Shown here: one piece after another, positions 62,132-64,000 of the stretch
How the letters are laid out: every line of letters begins with the position of its first letter
Position numbering within the stretch: position 1 is the stretch's first letter
DNA from: JASHPR01 sp963739645
GTDB lineage: Bacteria; Actinomycetota; Actinomycetes; Streptosporangiales; Streptosporangiaceae
DNA: 64,000 bases
Reading direction: 5' to 3'
NCBI GenBank assembly: GCA_963739645.1
Contig: CAVUBM010000056.1
Location: 62,001 to 126,000 of the forward strand
Position numbers and translations under genes: made by a program
The notes under the pieces: generated by a model
What the model was told of the DNA's origin: nothing
Database searches by the model: none
The model's input: only the letters and a program-made list of their open reading frames with translations

Positions 62132-62866
62132 GTGGACTGGGCACCCGGATACCGTGAGTACGCGGCGCCGGCAGCGTTCAGGCAGGACATTCAGTGCCTG
62201 TGGGTGTCGGTCATGCCGCCGGACGGCGGGAAGCCGACGCTGGTCCTGCCCGATGCCTGCATCGACCTGATCTGGCAGAGCGGCGTGGGCGCGTTCGTGG
62301 CCGGCCCGGACACCGGGCCCGTCCCGGACTCGCGGCCGCCCGGGACGGTGATCGTGGGGGCGAGGTTCCGCCCCGGAGTGGGGGGCGCCGCGCTCGGCGT
62401 GCCGCTCAGCGAGCTGCTCGACCAGCGGGTGGACGCCGCGGACCTGCCCGCGGTGCCAGCGCGCCGGCTGGAAGGGTCGCTGCCGCCCGCGGAGGCCCTG
62501 CGGCGGCTCACCGAGGCCGCCGCTGAGATGGTGACCGAGCGCCCGGCGGACGGCCTGGTGCTCGCCGCGGCCCGCTGGCTGGGCCGGCCGGGGGCGCGGG
62601 CGGAGCTGGCCGCCGGGCGGCTGGGGGTCAGCGAGCGGCAGCTGCGCCGCCGGTGCCAGGCGGCCATCGGCTACGGGCCGCGGACGCTGATGCGGGTGCT
62701 CAGATTCCGCCGGTTCCTCGCCCGCCTCGACGCGTCAGGGGACGTGGCCGACCTGGCGGGCCTGGCCGCCGACGCCGGCTACGCCGATCAGGCCCACCTC
62801 ACCAGGGAAAGCACCCGGCTGGCCGGGCTGCCCCCGGCCGCGCTGGCCCGGTTCCGCCGGTCATAA
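62132..62866 (+). CDS. AraC family regulator
   Basis: Protein of 244 residues. The N-terminal part (VDWAPGYREYAAP, LVLPDACIDLIW, GARFRPGVGGAALGVPLSEL) is the DUF6597-like sensor found in this AraC subgroup. The C-terminal part has two helix-turn-helix units: AAGRLGVSERQLRRRCQAAIGYGPRTLMRVLRFRRF and LAGLAADAGYADQAHLTRES. GTG at 62132 is chosen; a TTG at 62120 is also in frame. Divergent from the cyclase-like gene. Confidence 0.82.
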   Translation: MDWAPGYREYAAPAAFRQDIQCLWVSVMPPDGGKPTLVLPDACIDLIWQSGVGAFVAGPDTGPVPDSRPPGTVIVGARFRPGVGGAALGVPLSELLDQRVDAADLPAVPARRLEGSLPPAEALRRLTEAAAEMVTERPADGLVLAAARWLGRPGARAELAAGRLGVSERQLRRRCQAAIGYGPRTLMRVLRFRRFLARLDASGDVADLAGLAADAGYADQAHLTRESTRLAGLPPAALARFRRS

Positions 62867-62963
62867 CGCGTTGCACCGGCGCGGGGCAGCTGCTCGCCCT
62901 CGCCGAGCTGATGCCGGGGCTGCTGTCCGTCACCCGGACCTGGGACGGTCCCGACCTGCCCGG

Positions 62964-63683
62964 TTACCCGGCGTTCCGCCGGCCGGCGTAGGCGGCCAGC
63001 AGCTGGTCGCGGACCTCGGGCGGGAGCGGCTTGACCGCCTCGCGGATCGTGACCCCGGAGGCCCGGTGTGCCCGCGGCGCCAGCCATCCGGCGACCAGGG
63101 CGGGCCGGCGCTTGGCGGTGTCGCGCAGGATCCAGCCGATGGCCTTGCGGATGAAGAACTCCTTCTCCTCCAGCATCTGGTCGGCGTACCGGGAGAACCG
63201 GTCGAAGTCGCCGCCGCCGCGGCGCAGCGGCCGCAGCAGGGCCAGCATGGCCGAGCGCCGCAGCCAGAAGTCGTCGTCGCTGGCCCAGCGGTCCAGAGTG
63301 GCGGTGAGCTCGGGGTAGCGCTCGGTGAGCCCGCCCATCACGTGCTCGGCCAGGCTGTCCACCAGCGCCCAGGTGCGGGCGGTGCGCAGCATCCGCTCGA
63401 TCATGACGGCGTCGCCCGGCTGCAGCAGGGCGGCTCTGGCGTCGAGCAGCTCGACGGCGGCCAGGCGGCACTCGAACACCGGCCGGGCCCAGAGCTCCCC
63501 GGCGGTGGCGACCAGCTCCTCGCGGGTCAGGCCGGGCCGGGCCCGGCACCACGACCTGATCACCGAGCGGGTGTCGGGCACCGTGGTGCCGGTGAACTCC
63601 AGGTCGCTCTTGAGGTACGCCTTCGTGCCCGCCGCGCGCTCGGGCGTGCCGAGATCGCGCAGCTCACGCTCGATCGGGATCAC
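62964..63683 (-). CDS. DNA alkylation repair protein, AlkD-like
   Basis: HEAT-repeat protein of about 239 residues of the AlkD family of DNA glycosylases that remove positively charged alkyl bases without base flipping. Seen: KAYLKSDLEFTGTTVPDTRSVIRSW, FECRLAAVELLDARAALL, TWALVDSLAEHVMGGL, DDFWLRRSAMLALLRPLRRGG, EKEFFIRKAIGWILRDTAKRRP. GTG at 63683 is the likely start, since upstream in-frame codons look non-coding. Confidence 0.82.
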   Translation of the reverse strand: MIPIERELRDLGTPERAAGTKAYLKSDLEFTGTTVPDTRSVIRSWCRARPGLTREELVATAGELWARPVFECRLAAVELLDARAALLQPGDAVMIERMLRTARTWALVDSLAEHVMGGLTERYPELTATLDRWASDDDFWLRRSAMLALLRPLRRGGGDFDRFSRYADQMLEEKEFFIRKAIGWILRDTAKRRPALVAGWLAPRAHRASGVTIREAVKPLPPEVRDQLLAAYAGRRNAG

Positions 63684-63699
63684 GAGGCATGGTAGGCCG

Positions 63700-64000
63700 C
63701 TAGCCGGTCTGGCTGATATCGGAACGGGTGATGACACCGTCGTTGACCGTGTAGGTGCCCGCGTAGTCCTTGACCGTGCCGTCGGTCTGGGTGGCGACGA
63801 GCTTGACGTTCACCATCTCGCCGGACACCGAGACGATGGTCACGTTGTCGCGCGCCGTTCCGGCGAAGCCGCTCTCGAACTGGGAGAAGGACGACGCGGT
63901 GTTCCTGCCGCCGAGATTCCACGCCCGGGTGTAGTCGTGGTTGTTGATCGCGGTGAAGTACGCCTGCACGGTCGCGGCCGGGCCGAGGGGCCCGGAGCTG
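63700..64000 (-). CDS. Partial gene: C-terminal extracytoplasmic domain, NTF2-like
   Basis: Runs off the right edge of the window. The visible 100 residues read AATVQAYFTAINNHDYTRAWNLGG, QFESGFAGTARDNVTIVSVSG and YAGTYTVNDGVITRSDISQTG at the end, a DUF4878/NTF2-like pattern often found as the outer domain of actinobacterial Ser/Thr kinases or lipoproteins. Which of these it belongs to lies outside the window. Confidence 0.6.
   Translation of the reverse strand, partial: SSGPLGPAATVQAYFTAINNHDYTRAWNLGGRNTASSFSQFESGFAGTARDNVTIVSVSGEMVNVKLVATQTDGTVKDYAGTYTVNDGVITRSDISQTG

Noticed and set aside
62864..62991. Short plus-strand frame after the AraC gene (GLLSVTRTWDGPDLPGYPAF)
   Set aside because: Looks protein-like but overlaps the AlkD-like gene end on the other strand and has no start or partner; too weak to call.
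1..64000. tRNA, rRNA, IS elements or prophage
   Set aside because: No cloverleaf ends, rRNA cores, transposase motifs, or phage structural genes were recognised on either strand.

Overview
The window is GC-rich (roughly 70 % or more) actinobacterial chromosome. Markers of that origin are a GlfT2-type galactofuranosyltransferase, a mycosin-type subtilase, a SARP-type regulator, the panB / map / nadE / glnA2 / glnE block typical of actinomycetes, an SCO4226-like DUF4242 protein, and coenzyme F420 enzymes (an NADPH:F420 reductase and a luciferase-like oxidoreductase). I cannot fix the order or genus. There are no rRNA or tRNA genes, phage, insertion sequences or CRISPR arrays that I can see.

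Layout. 1-3517: cell-wall glycosyltransferases (glfT2 and a PMT-like membrane protein). 3576-15816: a catabolic cluster on the + strand in which almost every gene overlaps or nearly touches the next. It encodes the 3-oxoadipate branch (pcaB, pcaC, catI/catJ, pcaH, pcaG, pcaD) and the complete protocatechuate 4,5-cleavage branch (ligA, ligB, ligC, ligI, ligU, ligJ, ligK), plus one DUF3291 protein. Both ring-cleavage routes therefore seem to be co-transcribed from a short leader at 5947-6026 that holds two small palindromes. 15818-22577: an AAA+ ATPase fused to GNAT domains, an esterase, a repeat lipoprotein and an efflux pump with a C-terminal winged helix. 22564-27212: an O-methyltransferase, a SARP / alpha-beta hydrolase / cyclase-like regulator and a FAD amine oxidase. 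27685-33085: two secreted family 3 glycoside hydrolases. 33167-43753: small housekeeping and unknown genes (cutA, histidine phosphatase, mycosin, map, two tandem-YbjQ proteins, F420 reductase, PLD-like protein). 43899-48281: a broken ECF sigma / glucanase fusion, a K+ channel and panB. 48465-51444: efflux pump, TetR and a metallo-beta-lactamase-fold protein. 51441-59162: nadE, glnA2, an unknown gene and glnE. 59153-64000: F420-type oxidoreductase and TetR, trmO, a cyclase-like protein, an AraC regulator, an AlkD-like protein and a partial gene.

Quality. About thirty reading-frame breaks occur. Every one I can resolve is a single extra base (+1), often a doubled C or G, while 4938-22577 and 55998-64000 are almost free of them. 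This looks like residual insertion error in the assembly rather than gene decay. I therefore annotate the affected genes at full length and say where the frame changes.

How the genes work together. The catabolic operon should take protocatechuate (and, through ligU/ligJ/ligK, probably gallate products) either to 3-oxoadipyl-CoA or to pyruvate and oxaloacetate. The thiolase (pcaF) and a dedicated regulator are not in the window. The nitrogen block pairs GlnE with a GlnA2 that lacks the usual adenylylation motif.
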